A DNA stretch of 64,000 nt from Streptomyces sp. ISL-43 (GTDB lineage: Bacteria; Actinomycetota; Actinomycetes; Streptomycetales; Streptomycetaceae): NCBI RefSeq assembly GCF_018614195.1, contig NZ_JAGGOT010000012.1, positions 1-64,000 on the forward strand, in the 5' to 3' direction. The notes under the pieces are model-generated. The model did not search any database and had not been told where the DNA came from. It was given only the letters and a program-made list of their open reading frames with translations. A program made the position numbers and the translations under genes. Of this stretch, positions 34,562 through 42,671 are shown piece by piece. Position 1 is the first letter of the stretch. Every line of letters starts with the position of its first letter.

Positions 34562-37500
34562 GTGCACCTCAAGTCCCTGACCCTGCGCGGCTTCAAATCC
34601 TTCGCCTCCGCCACCACCCTGCGCTTCGAGCCGGGTATCACCTGTGTCGTGGGCCCCAACGGCTCCGGCAAGTCCAATGTGGTGGACGCGCTCTCCTGGG
34701 TCATGGGTGAACAAGGGGCCAAATCCCTGCGCGGCGGGAAGATGGAAGACGTCATCTTCGCCGGCACGACCGGCCGCCCCCCGCTCGGGCGCGCCGAGGT
34801 CTCGCTGACCATCGACAACTCCGACGGCGCGCTGCCCATCGACTACGCCGAAGTCACCATCACGCGGATCATGTTCCGCGGCGGCAGCAGCGAGTACCAG
34901 ATCAACGGGGACACCTGCCGCCTCCTCGACATCCAGGAACTGCTCTCCGACTCCGGCATCGGCCGGGAGATGCACGTCATCGTCGGACAGGGCCAGCTGG
35001 ACTCCGTACTGCACGCCGATCCGATGGGCCGCCGCGCCTTCATCGAGGAAGCGGCCGGGGTGTTGAAGCACCGCAAACGCAAAGAGAAGGCACTGCGCAA
35101 ACTCGACGCGATGCAGGCCAATCTCGCGCGCGTGCAGGACCTGGGCGACGAACTGCGCCGCCAGCTCAAGCCGCTCGGGCGGCAGGCGGCGGTGGCCCGG
35201 CGGGCCGCCGTGATCCAGGCCGATCTGCGCGACGCGCGACTGCGGCTGCTCGCCGACGACCTCGTGACGCTCAAGGGCGCGCTCGACGCGGAGATCGCGG
35301 ACGAGGCAGCCCTGAAGGAGCGCAAGGAGGCCGCCGAGGCGCAGCTCGCGGCGGCGGCGGGGCGGGAAGCGGAGCTGGAGGAAGCCGTACGGGAACTCGC
35401 GCCGCGGCTCCAGCGCGCGCAGCAGACCTGGTTCGAGCTGTCGCAGCTGGCCGAGCGGGTACGGGGGACCGCGTCCCTGGCGGACGCACGGGTCACGTCG
35501 GCTTCGGCACCGGCCGAGGAGGAGCGGCGCGGCCGCGACCCGGAGGACATGGAGAAGGAGGCCGCGCGGATCCGCGAGCAGGAAGCGGAGCTGACGGCCG
35601 CGCTGGAGGCGGCTTCGCGGGCGCTGGAGGACACCGTCTCCCACCGGGCCGAGCTGGAACGGTCGCTGGCGGACGAGGAACGGCGGCTGCGGGACGCGGC
35701 CCGGGCCATCGCCGACCGGCGCGAAGGGCTGGCGCGGCTGACGGGCCGGCTGGGCGCGGCCCGCTCCCGGGCGGGCGCGGCACAGGCGGAGATCGACCGG
35801 CTGGTGGCGGCGCGGGACGAGGCGGAGGCCCGGGCGGTCGCGGCGCGCGAGGAGTACGAGGCGCTGGCGGAGGACGTCGGGGAGCCGGGGGCCTCGTCGG
35901 GGTCGGCGTCGGGTGCGGTGTCTTTGGACGAGGAGTACGAGGCCGCGCGGGCCGGGCTGAGGGAGGCGGAAGCCGGACTGGGCGCGGCCCGGGACGCCTT
36001 GGCGGCCGCGGAGCGCTCGCGGGCGGCGGTGTCGGCGCGCCGGGACGCGCTGTCGATGGGGCTGCGCCGCAAGGACGGCACGGCCGCGCTGCTCGCGGCG
36101 CGACTGGAGGGGCTGCTGGGCCCCGCCGCGGAACGGTTGTCGGTGACCCCGGGGTACGAGACCGCGGTGGCGGCGGCGCTCGGCGCGGCGGCGGACGCGG
36201 TGGCCGTCGCGTCGGGCTCGTCGGCGGCGCGGGCGATCCGCCATCTGCGTACCGCGGACGCCGGGCGGGCCACGTTCCTGATCACCCCGCCGGTGGGCTG
36301 CGCCGCTGTTCCGGGACAGGGCGGGGGCCCTGACGGGGCGGCGGGAGGTGCCGCGGGCCCGGGCCGGGCTCCGGCCTCGGACCAGGGCGTCGGCCGTGAG
36401 GCCCAGGTGCCCGGCCCGGGATCCGGATCGCCCGGCGGGGCCGGGCCGAGTGTGCCGGGCCCTGTCGCTCAGGTGTCGGACGGGGCCCGGGGGGCGGTCG
36501 CGACGGCTCTGCGTGCCGGGGGGCTCGTGCACGGGGATGCCGAGGTCGTGCGGGCCGCGGCCTGGGTGTTGCGGGACTTCGTGGTCGTCGACGGCCTCGA
36601 CGACGCCGAGGCGCTGGTCGCCGCGCGGCCCGACCTGGTGGCCGTGACGGCCGACGGTGACGTGCTCGGGGCGCACCTCGCGCACGGCGGGTCCGCCGGG
36701 GTGCCCAGCCTGATCGAGGTGCAGGCCGCCGTCGACGAGGCCGCGGCGGAGCTGGCCCGGCTGGACGAGCAGTGCCTGCTGCTGGCTGCCGGGAAGGAGG
36801 CCGCGGACACCCGCCGGGCTCTGGCCGGCGCCCGCGTCGAGGAGCTCGGGGAGCTGCGCCGGGCCGCCGAACAGGCCCGGGCCGGGGTCGCGCAGCAGCT
36901 CGGGCGGCTCGCCGGGCAGGCGAAGGGGGCGCTGGGCGAGGCCGAGCGTGCCGCCGCGGCCGCGGCCAAGGCCCAGGACGCGCTGGAGCAGGCGCTGGCC
37001 GAGGTGGAGGAATGCGCGGAGCGGCTCGCGGTCGCCGAGGAAATGCCTGTGGAAGAGGAGCCGGACACCTCCCGCCGGGACCGGCTCGCGGCTGACGGTG
37101 CGAACGCGCGGCAGACCGAGATGGAGGCCCGGCTGCAGCTCAGGACCCACGAGGAGCGGGTCAAGGGCTTGGCGGGACGGGCCGACTCCCTCGATCGCGC
37201 GGCCCGTGCCGAGCGGGAGGCACGCGCCCGGGCGGAGCGCCGCCGCGCGCGGCTGCGGTACGAGGCCGAGGTGGCGGGGGCCGTCGCCGACGGAGCCCGG
37301 CAGCTGCTCGCGCACATCGAGGTGTCGCTGACCCGCGCGGCCGAGGAGCGCACGGCCGCCGAGTACGCGAAGGGCCTGCGCGAGCGCGAGCTCGGCGAGG
37401 CCCGCACCCGGGGCCGTGACCTCAAGGCCGAGCTCGACAAGCTCACGGACTCCGTGCACCGCGGCGAGGTGCTCGGCGCCGAGAAGCGCATGCGGATCGA

Positions 37501-38290
37501 GCAGGTGGAAGGCCGCGCGCTGGAGGAGTTCGGGATCGGTGGGGCAGAGCTCGTCGCCGAGTACGGGCCCGATCAGCCGGTGCCGCCGAGTCCGCCCGCG
37601 GACGGCGAGGCGCCGGACGGTGACGCCGAGCCGGGACCCTTCGTACGGGCTCGGCAGGAGAAGCGGCTGAAGGCGGCCGAACGCGCGTACGAGCAGCTCG
37701 GCAAGGTCAATCCGCTGGCGCTGGAGGAGTTCGCGGCGCTGGAGGAGCGGCACAAATTCCTGAGCGAACAGCTGGAAGATCTGCGCAAGACCCGGTCCGA
37801 CCTCCTTCAGGTCGTGAAGGAGGTCGACGCACGGGTCGAGCAGGTGTTCACGGAGGCCTACCGGGACACGGCCCGGCAGTTCGAGGGGGTCTTCTCGCGG
37901 TTGTTCCCCGGCGGCGAGGGCCGGCTGGTCCTCACGGATCCCGACAACATGCTGACCACCGGCGTCGACGTCGAGGCCCGCCCGCCGGGCAAGAAGGTCA
38001 AGCGGCTGTCGCTGCTGTCGGGCGGCGAGCGCTCGCTGACCGCCGTGGCGCTGCTGGTCTCCATCTTCAAGGCCCGGCCCAGTCCGTTCTACGTGATGGA
38101 CGAGGTCGAGGCGGCGCTCGACGACACCAACCTGCAGCGGCTGATCCGGATCATGGAGGAGCTCCAGGAGAGCTCGCAGCTGATCGTGATCACGCACCAG
38201 AAGCGGACGATGGAGGTCGCCGACGCGCTGTACGGCGTCTCGATGCAGGGCGACGGCGTCTCGAAGGTCATCAGCCAGCGCCTGCGATGA
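34562..38290 (+). CDS. smc: Chromosome segregation protein SMC
   Basis: 1242 residues from GTG 34562 (VHLKSLTLRGFKSFASATTL). Walker A GPNGSGKS at 31-38, two long Ala/Arg/Glu-rich coiled coils, hinge (about 510-700), ABC signature LSLLSGGERSLTAVALL near 1150 and Walker B FYVMDEVEAALDD near 1177. It is longer than the ~1190 residues typical of bacterial SMC because of a ~60-residue Gly/Pro-rich insert within the hinge region (about 580-640). Condenses and segregates chromosomes with ScpAB. TAGAGT at 34548-34553 ends 8 nt before the GTG and there is no Shine-Dalgarno, suggesting a leaderless mRNA. Confidence 0.96.
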   Translation: MHLKSLTLRGFKSFASATTLRFEPGITCVVGPNGSGKSNVVDALSWVMGEQGAKSLRGGKMEDVIFAGTTGRPPLGRAEVSLTIDNSDGALPIDYAEVTITRIMFRGGSSEYQINGDTCRLLDIQELLSDSGIGREMHVIVGQGQLDSVLHADPMGRRAFIEEAAGVLKHRKRKEKALRKLDAMQANLARVQDLGDELRRQLKPLGRQAAVARRAAVIQADLRDARLRLLADDLVTLKGALDAEIADEAALKERKEAAEAQLAAAAGREAELEEAVRELAPRLQRAQQTWFELSQLAERVRGTASLADARVTSASAPAEEERRGRDPEDMEKEAARIREQEAELTAALEAASRALEDTVSHRAELERSLADEERRLRDAARAIADRREGLARLTGRLGAARSRAGAAQAEIDRLVAARDEAEARAVAAREEYEALAEDVGEPGASSGSASGAVSLDEEYEAARAGLREAEAGLGAARDALAAAERSRAAVSARRDALSMGLRRKDGTAALLAARLEGLLGPAAERLSVTPGYETAVAAALGAAADAVAVASGSSAARAIRHLRTADAGRATFLITPPVGCAAVPGQGGGPDGAAGGAAGPGRAPASDQGVGREAQVPGPGSGSPGGAGPSVPGPVAQVSDGARGAVATALRAGGLVHGDAEVVRAAAWVLRDFVVVDGLDDAEALVAARPDLVAVTADGDVLGAHLAHGGSAGVPSLIEVQAAVDEAAAELARLDEQCLLLAAGKEAADTRRALAGARVEELGELRRAAEQARAGVAQQLGRLAGQAKGALGEAERAAAAAAKAQDALEQALAEVEECAERLAVAEEMPVEEEPDTSRRDRLAADGANARQTEMEARLQLRTHEERVKGLAGRADSLDRAARAEREARARAERRRARLRYEAEVAGAVADGARQLLAHIEVSLTRAAEERTAAEYAKGLRERELGEARTRGRDLKAELDKLTDSVHRGEVLGAEKRMRIEQVEGRALEEFGIGGAELVAEYGPDQPVPPSPPADGEAPDGDAEPGPFVRARQEKRLKAAERAYEQLGKVNPLALEEFAALEERHKFLSEQLEDLRKTRSDLLQVVKEVDARVEQVFTEAYRDTARQFEGVFSRLFPGGEGRLVLTDPDNMLTTGVDVEARPPGKKVKRLSLLSGGERSLTAVALLVSIFKARPSPFYVMDEVEAALDDTNLQRLIRIMEELQESSQLIVITHQKRTMEVADALYGVSMQGDGVSKVISQRLR

Positions 38291-38380
38291 CACGCGTCAG
38301 CCCCTCATCTGTTCAAGAAGTGAATCTCAAGTCCTCTCATCCCTGGATGTGATGCGTGGAAATCAGACTCCCTTGAACTC

Positions 38381-38408
38381 TTGACTTCAAGAAATGAACA
38401 CATAGGCT
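38381..38408 (+). promoter_or_regulatory. glcP promoter with overlapping repeats
   Basis: TTGACT at 38381-38386, 16-bp spacer, TAGGCT at 38403-38408. A 13-bp direct repeat TTCAAGAAGTGAA (38312-38324) / TTCAAGAAATGAA (38386-38398) overlaps the spacer, and CTTGAA/TTCAAG (38372-38391) forms an inverted repeat over the -35. Likely operator for sugar-dependent control; regulator unknown. Confidence 0.6.
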
Positions 38409-38515
38409 CGCTCCCGCTGCCCTTCCTTCGGGTGGTGCCCGATCTTGACCTGTGCGCCACTGGAAGGAATCACCCCACCCGCCCGCCACCGCAGCCGGGC
38501 ACGCAGGAGCAGACC

Positions 38516-39952
38516 TTGACCAGCAGCAGCACAGCGCGGGCCTCGGCGTCAGGCGGCGGCCGCGCGTCCCAGCCCGACCACCTCGAGCACGTCATCTTCA
38601 TCACCGCGGCCGCCGCCATGGGCGGTTTCCTCTTCGGCTACGACAGCTCGGTCATCAACGGCGCCGTCGTCGCGATCCAGGACCGCTTCGACGTCGGCTC
38701 GGGCACCCTCGCCCAGGTGATCGCCGCCGCGCTGATCGGCTGCGCTCTCGGCGCCGCCACCGCCGGCCGCATCGCCGACCGGATCGGCCGCATCCGCTGC
38801 ATGCAGATCGCCGCGGCCCTCTTCACGGCGAGCGCGGTCGGCTCGGCCCTGCCCTTCGCCCTCTGGGACCTCGCCCTCTGGCGGGTCATCGGCGGCTTCG
38901 GCATCGGCATGGCCTCCGTCATCGGCCCGGCCTACATCGCCGAAGTGTCCCCGCCCGCGTACCGCGGCCGGCTGGCCTCCTTCCAGCAGGCGGCGATCGT
39001 CATCGGCATCGCCATCTCCCAGCTGGTGAACTGGGGGATCCTGAACCTCGCGGGCGGCGAGCAGCGCGGCGAGATCGGCGGCCTGGAAGCCTGGCAGTGG
39101 ATGCTCGGCGTCATGGTGGTCCCGGCCGTGCTCTACGGACTGATGTCCTTCGTCATCCCGGAGTCCCCGCGCTTCCTGATCTCCGTCGGCCGCAACGCCG
39201 AGGCCAAGAAGGTGCTCAGCGAGGTCGAGGGCGCGCACATCGACCTCGACGTGCGCGTCGGGGAAATCGAGCACGCCATGCGTTCCGAGCACAAGTCCAC
39301 CTTCAAGGACCTGCTCGGCGGCAAGTTCGGCTTCCTGCCGATCGTCTGGATCGGCATCGGCCTGTCGGTCTTCCAGCAGCTCGTCGGCATCAACGTGATC
39401 TTCTACTACAGCTCTTCTCTGTGGCAGTCGGTCGGCATCGACCCGAGCGCCTCGTTCCTGTACTCCTTCGAGACCTCGGTCGTGAACATCATCGGCACGG
39501 TGATCGCGATGATCTTCGTGGACCGGATCGGCCGCAAGCCGCTCGCGCTGATCGGCTCCGTCGGCATGGCGATCTCGCTGGGTCTGGCCGCCTGGGCCTT
39601 CTCGTCCAAGTCCGGCACCGGGGACGACATCGCGCTGCCGCACGCGCAGGGCATCGTGGCCCTGGTCGCGGCCAACTGCTTCGTCCTCTTCTTCGCGCTG
39701 TCCTGGGGCGTGGTCGTCTGGGTGCTGCTCGGGGAGATGTTCCCCGGCCGCATCCGCGCCGCCGCCCTCGGGGTCGCCGCCGCCGCCCAGTGGGTCGCCA
39801 ACTGGGTCATCACCGTGTCGTTCCCGACCTTGTCGGACTGGAACCTGTCCGGCGCCTACGTGATCTACACCGTCTTCGCCGTGCTCTCGATCCCCTTCAT
39901 CCTCAAATGGGTGCCGGAGACCAAGGGCAAGGCGTTGGAGGAGATGGGCTGA
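38516..39952 (+). CDS. glcP: MFS glucose permease (GlcP-type)
   Basis: 478 residues from TTG 38516 (LTSSSTARASASGGG) with AGGAG 6 nt upstream; the open frame to 38381 overlaps the promoter and is rejected. Sugar-porter family with twelve membrane segments: GGFLFGYDSSVINGAV, GRIADRIGRIRCM, PESPRFLI, QQLVGINVIFYYSSSLW, DRIGRKPL and PETKGKALEEM. S. coelicolor GlcP, the main glucose uptake system feeding glucose kinase, has the same start and length as far as I recall. The substrate is inferred from that similarity. Confidence 0.88.
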   Translation: MTSSSTARASASGGGRASQPDHLEHVIFITAAAAMGGFLFGYDSSVINGAVVAIQDRFDVGSGTLAQVIAAALIGCALGAATAGRIADRIGRIRCMQIAAALFTASAVGSALPFALWDLALWRVIGGFGIGMASVIGPAYIAEVSPPAYRGRLASFQQAAIVIGIAISQLVNWGILNLAGGEQRGEIGGLEAWQWMLGVMVVPAVLYGLMSFVIPESPRFLISVGRNAEAKKVLSEVEGAHIDLDVRVGEIEHAMRSEHKSTFKDLLGGKFGFLPIVWIGIGLSVFQQLVGINVIFYYSSSLWQSVGIDPSASFLYSFETSVVNIIGTVIAMIFVDRIGRKPLALIGSVGMAISLGLAAWAFSSKSGTGDDIALPHAQGIVALVAANCFVLFFALSWGVVVWVLLGEMFPGRIRAAALGVAAAAQWVANWVITVSFPTLSDWNLSGAYVIYTVFAVLSIPFILKWVPETKGKALEEMG

Positions 39953-39980
39953 CCACCCCGCCACAGCCCCTCTCCTCTCG

Positions 39981-40036
39981 GAACGGGTACTGCCCCGCTC
40001 GGCGCTTCAGCCCTTGAGCCGGGGCAGTACCCGTTC
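39981..40036. terminator. Bidirectional hairpin between glcP and the luciferase-like gene
   Basis: 17-bp perfect arms GAACGGGTACTGCCCCG (39981-39997) and CGGGGCAGTACCCGTTC (40020-40036) separated by 22 nt. The right arm lies inside the last codons of the converging flavin-enzyme gene (stop at 40007-40009). Confidence 0.75.
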
Positions 40037-40993
40037 GCACAGCAGCTGCAGGCTCCGCCAGCCCTCGTCGACGGGCATCCCGCCGCAGAGCGGGTGCAGC
40101 ACCAGGTTCCCCGCCTCGCCGGCGCCGCGCGCGTACGCGACCGCCTCGTCCGGGGTGAGGATGCGGTACACGCCCTCCGCCCGGAGCTCCTCCACCGTGT
40201 GCGCGCCCGACCGTACGGCGCTGCGGATGTCTTTGGACTGCCAGGACGCGTACATCCCGGCCTCGTGGAGGAAGCGCTCGCCGTGCTCGGCCCACACCTG
40301 GTCCGGGTCCTCGGCGATGTGCAGCAGCGGGGTCTCGGCCGCCGGCATCATGCAGAAGCCCTCCGTGCCGTACTCCGCGAGCTTCGCGTTGTAGTACGCC
40401 TCCAGCTCGGGCAGGTGCGCGCTGGGGAAGAACGGCAGCCCCAGCCGGGCCGCGCGGCGGGCCGCCGCCTCGGAGCTGCCGCCGACCAGGAGCAGCGGGT
40501 GCGGCTGGGTGAACGGCCGCGGGGTGACCCGTACGGTACGGCCCCGGAACTCGAACGGCTCGCCGGTCCACGCCTTCAGCAGCGTCTCCAGCAGCTCGTC
40601 CTGGAGCTTGCCGCGCCGGCCCCACTCCACGCCGTGCTGCTCGTACTCCTCGGGCCGGTAGCCGATGCCGGCCACCGTGACGAGGCGGCCGCCGCTGAGC
40701 AGGTCGAGGACCGCGATGTCCTCGGCGACCTTCAGGGGGTCGTACAGCGGGCCGATGATCGCCGAGACGGTGACCGCGATCCGGCGGGTGGCGCCGAAGA
40801 CCGCGCCCGCGAAGGCGAAGGGGGAGGGCAGCCAGTTGTTGTCGGTGCCGTGGTGCTCCTCGGTCTGGATGGTGTCGATCCCGCGGTCGTCCGCGTACTT
40901 CGCCATCTCCAGCGCGGCCCTGTAGCGGGCGGAGAGGGTTTCCGGGGTGCCGTTCGGATCGATGAGGTTGAACCGGGCCACGGTGATGGGCAT
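40007..40993 (-). CDS. LLM-class flavin-dependent oxidoreductase
   Basis: 328 residues, bacterial luciferase-like TIM barrel: MPITVARFNLIDPNG, IQTEEHHGTDNNWLPSPFAFAGAVFGATRRIAV, DLLSGGRLVTVAGIGYRPEEYEQHG, PLLLVGGSSEAAARRAARLGLPFF. Uses FMNH2 or F420H2; substrate unknown. Second gene after an NCS1 nucleobase permease (63-nt gap), so a role in heterocycle catabolism is possible. Its Shine-Dalgarno AAGGGGGA is buried in a 13-bp hairpin. F420 use is also possible given cofC in the window. Confidence 0.85.
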   Translation of the reverse strand: MPITVARFNLIDPNGTPETLSARYRAALEMAKYADDRGIDTIQTEEHHGTDNNWLPSPFAFAGAVFGATRRIAVTVSAIIGPLYDPLKVAEDIAVLDLLSGGRLVTVAGIGYRPEEYEQHGVEWGRRGKLQDELLETLLKAWTGEPFEFRGRTVRVTPRPFTQPHPLLLVGGSSEAAARRAARLGLPFFPSAHLPELEAYYNAKLAEYGTEGFCMMPAAETPLLHIAEDPDQVWAEHGERFLHEAGMYASWQSKDIRSAVRSGAHTVEELRAEGVYRILTPDEAVAYARGAGEAGNLVLHPLCGGMPVDEGWRSLQLLCERVLPRLKG

Positions 40994-40999
40994 GGAGAA

Positions 41000-41040
41000 G
41001 TCCCCCTTCGCCGGATGTGGGTGGGCGGGCGAAGGGGGAC
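41000..41040 (-). promoter_or_regulatory. Hairpin sequestering the ribosome-binding site of the LLM gene
   Basis: On the minus-strand transcript, GTCCCCCTTCGCC (41040-41028) pairs perfectly with GGCGAAGGGGGAC (41012-41000) across a 15-nt loop. The 3' arm contains AAGGGGGA, the Shine-Dalgarno 7-8 nt before ATG 40993. The stem would block translation, or act as an attenuator, between permease and enzyme genes. Confidence 0.7.
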
Positions 41041-41056
41041 GTTAGCTGACGTGGCG

Positions 41057-42526
41057 TCAGTTGGACAGGGATCCGGCGGGGGCCGGCTCGACCTCGGCGA
41101 CCTCGGCGACCTCCACCGCTTCCGCGGCCGCCCGCTCCGGGGCCGGCGTGCGCGGGAGGATCGCGTACAGGGCCGCCGAGGTGATGATGCCCGCCGCCCA
41201 GCCCAGGCCGTTCTCGCCGATCCACGTGGTGGCCAGCGGGCCGCTGAACCAGTCGACCTTCGTGAACAGCAGGCCCACCACCAGGGCGAGGCCCCAGGCG
41301 GTCATGGCCTGCCAGGCGAAGCCGCCCTTGTACCAGTAGGCACTGGTCCGCGTGGTGTCCAGGAGCGCGGCGCCGTCGTAGGACGGGCGGCGCAGCATGT
41401 CGACGCCGAAGACGCCGATCCACGCGGAGAAGGCCACGGCCAGCAGCGTCAGGAAGGAGATGAACGAGCCGAAGAAGCTGGTGGCGACCACCATCAGCAG
41501 GAAGCCGAAGACCAGGCTGATGACGGCGTTGACGCTGACCGCCGCCGCGCGCGGGACCTTGATGCCGAGGGTCTGCGCGGTGAAGCCGGCCGAGTACATG
41601 GACATCGAGTTGATGAGCAGCATGCCGATCAGCGCGATCAGCAGGTACGGGACGGCGATCCAGATCGGCAGCAGTTCGCCGATGAAGGAGACCGGGTCCT
41701 GGGCGGTGGCCAGGTCGGGGGTGGCGACCGCCATCACCGCGCCCATCAGCACCATCGGGATCACCACGACGGCCGCGCCGCCGATGGTCGCGCCGACCAT
41801 GCCCCTGGCGGAGGCGGTGCGGGGCAGGTAGCGCGTGAAGTCGGGGCCGGACGGGACCCAGCTGATGCCGCCGGCCGCGATGGTGCCGATGCCCGCGATC
41901 GTCATCGCGGTGGAGCCGGCGGGCTTGGCGAAGACGGCCGACCAGTCGGTCTCGGCGATCAGGTAGCCCAGGACGAGCACGCTGAAGGCGCCGAAGAGGT
42001 ACGTGGACCACTTGGAGCAGACGCGCAGCGCGTTGATGCCGAGCCCGGAGACGAGGAAGGTGCAGCCGACGAAGAAGAGGAGGGTCACGACGATCAGGGC
42101 GGTGTTCTTCTTCACGCCGAAGACCAGGTCGAGGACGGTCAGGACGGCGTAGGCGCCGCTGACCGCGTTGATGGTCTCCCAGCCCCAGCGTGCGACCCAG
42201 ATCAGGGCGCCGGGGAAGAGGTTGCCGCGCTGGCCGAAGACGGCCCGGGAGAGGGCCATGCCGGGGGAGCCGCCGCGCTTGCCCGCGATGGATATGAGCC
42301 CGACGATCCCGTAGGAGACGACGGGCGCGGCGATCGCGACGACGAGCACCTGCCAGAAGTTCAGCTTGTTGAAGATGACCAGGCCGGCGCCCATGGTCAG
42401 CAGCAGCACGCTGATGTTGGCCGCGACCCAGGTCGGGACGAGCTCGCGGACCCGGCCGCGGCGCTCGGCGTCCGGGACGGGCTCCAGGCCGCGTGACTCG
42501 ACGGCGACGGCGGTCTCGGCGGGCAT
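41057..42526 (-). CDS. NCS1-family cytosine/purine/hydantoin-type permease
   Basis: 489 residues with about twelve membrane segments. NCS1 features: RVRELVPTWVAANISVLLLTMGAGLVIF, ALSRAVFGQRGNLFPGALIWVARWGWETINAVSGAYAV, ISWVPSGPDFTRYLPRTAS. The closest general match is CodB-like cytosine permease; exact substrate (cytosine, hydantoin, allantoin, thiamine precursors) cannot be decided. GGAG lies 8 nt upstream of ATG 42526. First gene of a two-gene unit with the LLM enzyme. The C-terminus has an EVAEVAEVEPA low-complexity tail. Confidence 0.88.
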   Translation of the reverse strand: MPAETAVAVESRGLEPVPDAERRGRVRELVPTWVAANISVLLLTMGAGLVIFNKLNFWQVLVVAIAAPVVSYGIVGLISIAGKRGGSPGMALSRAVFGQRGNLFPGALIWVARWGWETINAVSGAYAVLTVLDLVFGVKKNTALIVVTLLFFVGCTFLVSGLGINALRVCSKWSTYLFGAFSVLVLGYLIAETDWSAVFAKPAGSTAMTIAGIGTIAAGGISWVPSGPDFTRYLPRTASARGMVGATIGGAAVVVIPMVLMGAVMAVATPDLATAQDPVSFIGELLPIWIAVPYLLIALIGMLLINSMSMYSAGFTAQTLGIKVPRAAAVSVNAVISLVFGFLLMVVATSFFGSFISFLTLLAVAFSAWIGVFGVDMLRRPSYDGAALLDTTRTSAYWYKGGFAWQAMTAWGLALVVGLLFTKVDWFSGPLATTWIGENGLGWAAGIITSAALYAILPRTPAPERAAAEAVEVAEVAEVEPAPAGSLSN

Positions 42527-42671
42527 AGGTGTACTCCGTGGGGGGAGGCGGGCGTGGGGAGCTGTTCATCATCGTAGATTTGCCGCAAAAAGTATAAACA
42601 GAGGCTTACGTCCTGGTGTGAAGCTCCGAGGTCCACGTCCCTGGGTGCGCGTGGCCGATACTGGGTGGGTT

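Noticed and set aside
34109-38293. A 1394-codon minus-strand frame opposite smc
   Set aside because: Shadow of smc; low-complexity Leu/Arg/Gly product with no domain and inverted codon-position GC pattern.
39903-42572. An 889-codon minus-strand frame spanning the LLM and permease genes
   Set aside because: Out of frame with both real genes, Arg/Pro-rich nonsense; the two real frames show clear enzyme and transporter motifs.
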